Positions 63,582-64,000 of a stretch of DNA of 64,000 nucleotides are shown here, piece after piece. The notes beneath the pieces were generated by a model. It was not told where the DNA came from and did not search any database. It worked only from the letters and a program-made list of their open reading frames with translations. Made by a program: the position numbers and the translations under genes. Each line of letters starts with the position of its first letter. Positions within the stretch are counted from its first letter, which is position 1. The stretch comes from Desulfoluna limicola (lineage in GTDB: Bacteria; Desulfobacterota; Desulfobacteria; Desulfobacterales; Desulfolunaceae), in assembly GCF_021654575.1 (NCBI RefSeq), contig NZ_AP024488.1, forward strand, positions 4,363,501-4,427,500, written 5' to 3'.

Positions 63582-63612
63582 AACGGCCCCGCTTCAAGAA
63601 AGCAGGGCCGTT
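63582..63612. terminator. Hairpin after the K+ channel gene
   Basis: AACGGCCCCGCTT pairs with AAGCAGGGCCGTT with one mismatch, 23 bases past the stop. A-run rather than T-run follows on the plus strand. Confidence 0.6.
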
Positions 63613-63647
63613 CGAAAAAATCAGATGCAACTATTCAGTTCAACGTT

Positions 63648-63807
63648 GCCTCCAGCGGCCCTTCCGGGGGACAAACCTACGAAAAGTCAGACAAACAGCC
63701 ATTGGATGGTCAGAAATATGCCGCGCCTGCTCTCGCCCCGGGGAACGAGGGGGGAGAGCAGGCGCAATCTGGGGACCAGGGGATCATCCCCTGGCCGGGC
63801 CGGAGGC
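63648..63807. repeat. Mosaic intergenic repeat, unit 17 (B and D ends)
   Basis: Left: GCCTCCAGCGGCCCTTCCGG with CAGACAAACAG. Right: CCAGGGGATCATCCCCTGG and GGGCCGGAGGC. It fills the gap between two convergent genes. Confidence 0.8.
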
Positions 63808-63825
63808 CAAGCTGAATGGTGACAA

Positions 63826-64000
63826 TCAAATCTTATAAATGGTCCGTGTATCCGTCACGATGATATCGATGTGCTTGTTTCTTGAATCGGTGGGAACCTG
63901 GGAAATCACCTGCTCTTCAAAGGCGATGGCCACCTTTCGGGTGGTGATGGGCAGTTTCTGGACAAACTTGTCATAAAATTTGTCCCCGACACCGATCCGG
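63826..64000 (-). CDS. 5-formyltetrahydrofolate cyclo-ligase, C-terminal part
   Basis: The gene runs off the window end; 57 codons plus stop (TGA at 63826-63828) are visible. The product starts RIGVGDKFYDKFVQKLPITT, matching the family's glycine-rich substrate loop (usually GxGGGYYD; here GVGDKFYD). It continues KVAIAFEEQVISQVPTDSRN and IDIIVTDTRTIYKI, the conserved end with the phosphate-proximal Asp. The enzyme converts 5-formyl-THF to 5,10-methenyl-THF with ATP. The Gly-Gly to Asp-Lys change in the loop is unusual. Confidence 0.8.
   Translation of the reverse strand, partial: RIGVGDKFYDKFVQKLPITTRKVAIAFEEQVISQVPTDSRNKHIDIIVTDTRTIYKI

Overview
The window reads as a chromosomal segment of a Gram-negative, anaerobic-type bacterium. 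It carries lpxC, a two-membrane penicillin-binding protein, a FadL-type porin, a BamE-like lipoprotein, SulP transport, anaerobic glycerol-3-phosphate dehydrogenase subunits and a FadN-type beta-oxidation enzyme. My inference is a Desulfobacterota (Desulfobacterales-like) genome; no rRNA or other marker here proves it. Coding density is moderate. Genes lie on both strands in short operons separated by unusually long, repeat-filled spacers. I saw no tRNA, rRNA or CRISPR array.

Layout. 1-5.3 kb: lipoprotein, radical SAM protein, methyltransferase, CBS-pair protein, thiolase. 5.4-8.1 kb: FadN-type multifunctional enzyme with TetR/FadR-like operators upstream. 8.3-12.7 kb: prenyltransferase-like alpha-barrel protein, hexapeptide acyltransferase, DUF1848 protein, dusB. 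13.4-16.2 kb: Asn/His/Gln-rich protein, HNH nuclease, era, engB. 16.8-22.3 kb: hisG, hisI, mrcA, DUF523. 22.7-30.4 kb: paired CPA2-like transporters facing a PtsN-like pair, hexapeptide protein, SulP. 31.3-35.7 kb: RlmL-like methyltransferase, Na/Pi symporter, ssb. 36.2-44.3 kb: glpB-glpA with a divergent DeoR regulator, then a FadL porin with a divergent XylR/DmpR-type sigma-54 activator. 44.7-52.4 kb: comM split by a 6.05-kb mobile element. 52.9-60.3 kb: lpxC, DUF4390, ntrY-like kinase, ntrX-like regulator, rsmD, coaD, LysR regulator. 60.8-64 kb: DedA, pcm, K+ channel and the end of a 5-formyltetrahydrofolate cyclo-ligase gene.

Two features stand out. First, comM (natural-transformation AAA+ helicase) is cut immediately before its Walker A motif by an integrated element. 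The element encodes a large serine integrase, a second short serine recombinase, an HUH single-tyrosine Rep, an XRE-like regulator, a 35-residue hydrophobic peptide and an unknown protein. It also carries a perfect 16-bp inverted repeat that could be a replication origin. Its ends carry matching inverted arms, and removing it between two 5-bp TTGTG copies restores a correctly spaced comM frame.

Second, at least 17 intergenic loci carry a mosaic repeat. Its units are bounded by inverted copies of GCCTCCGGCGGC, each followed by one of four interchangeable hairpin modules (called A, B, C and D here). These units fill most long spacers, often abut stop codons, and are absent from the mobile element.

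Functional themes are fatty-acid uptake and oxidation (FadL, FadN, thiolase, V4R-domain activator), envelope biogenesis (lpxC, mrcA, acyltransferases), ion transport and GTPase-linked ribosome assembly.
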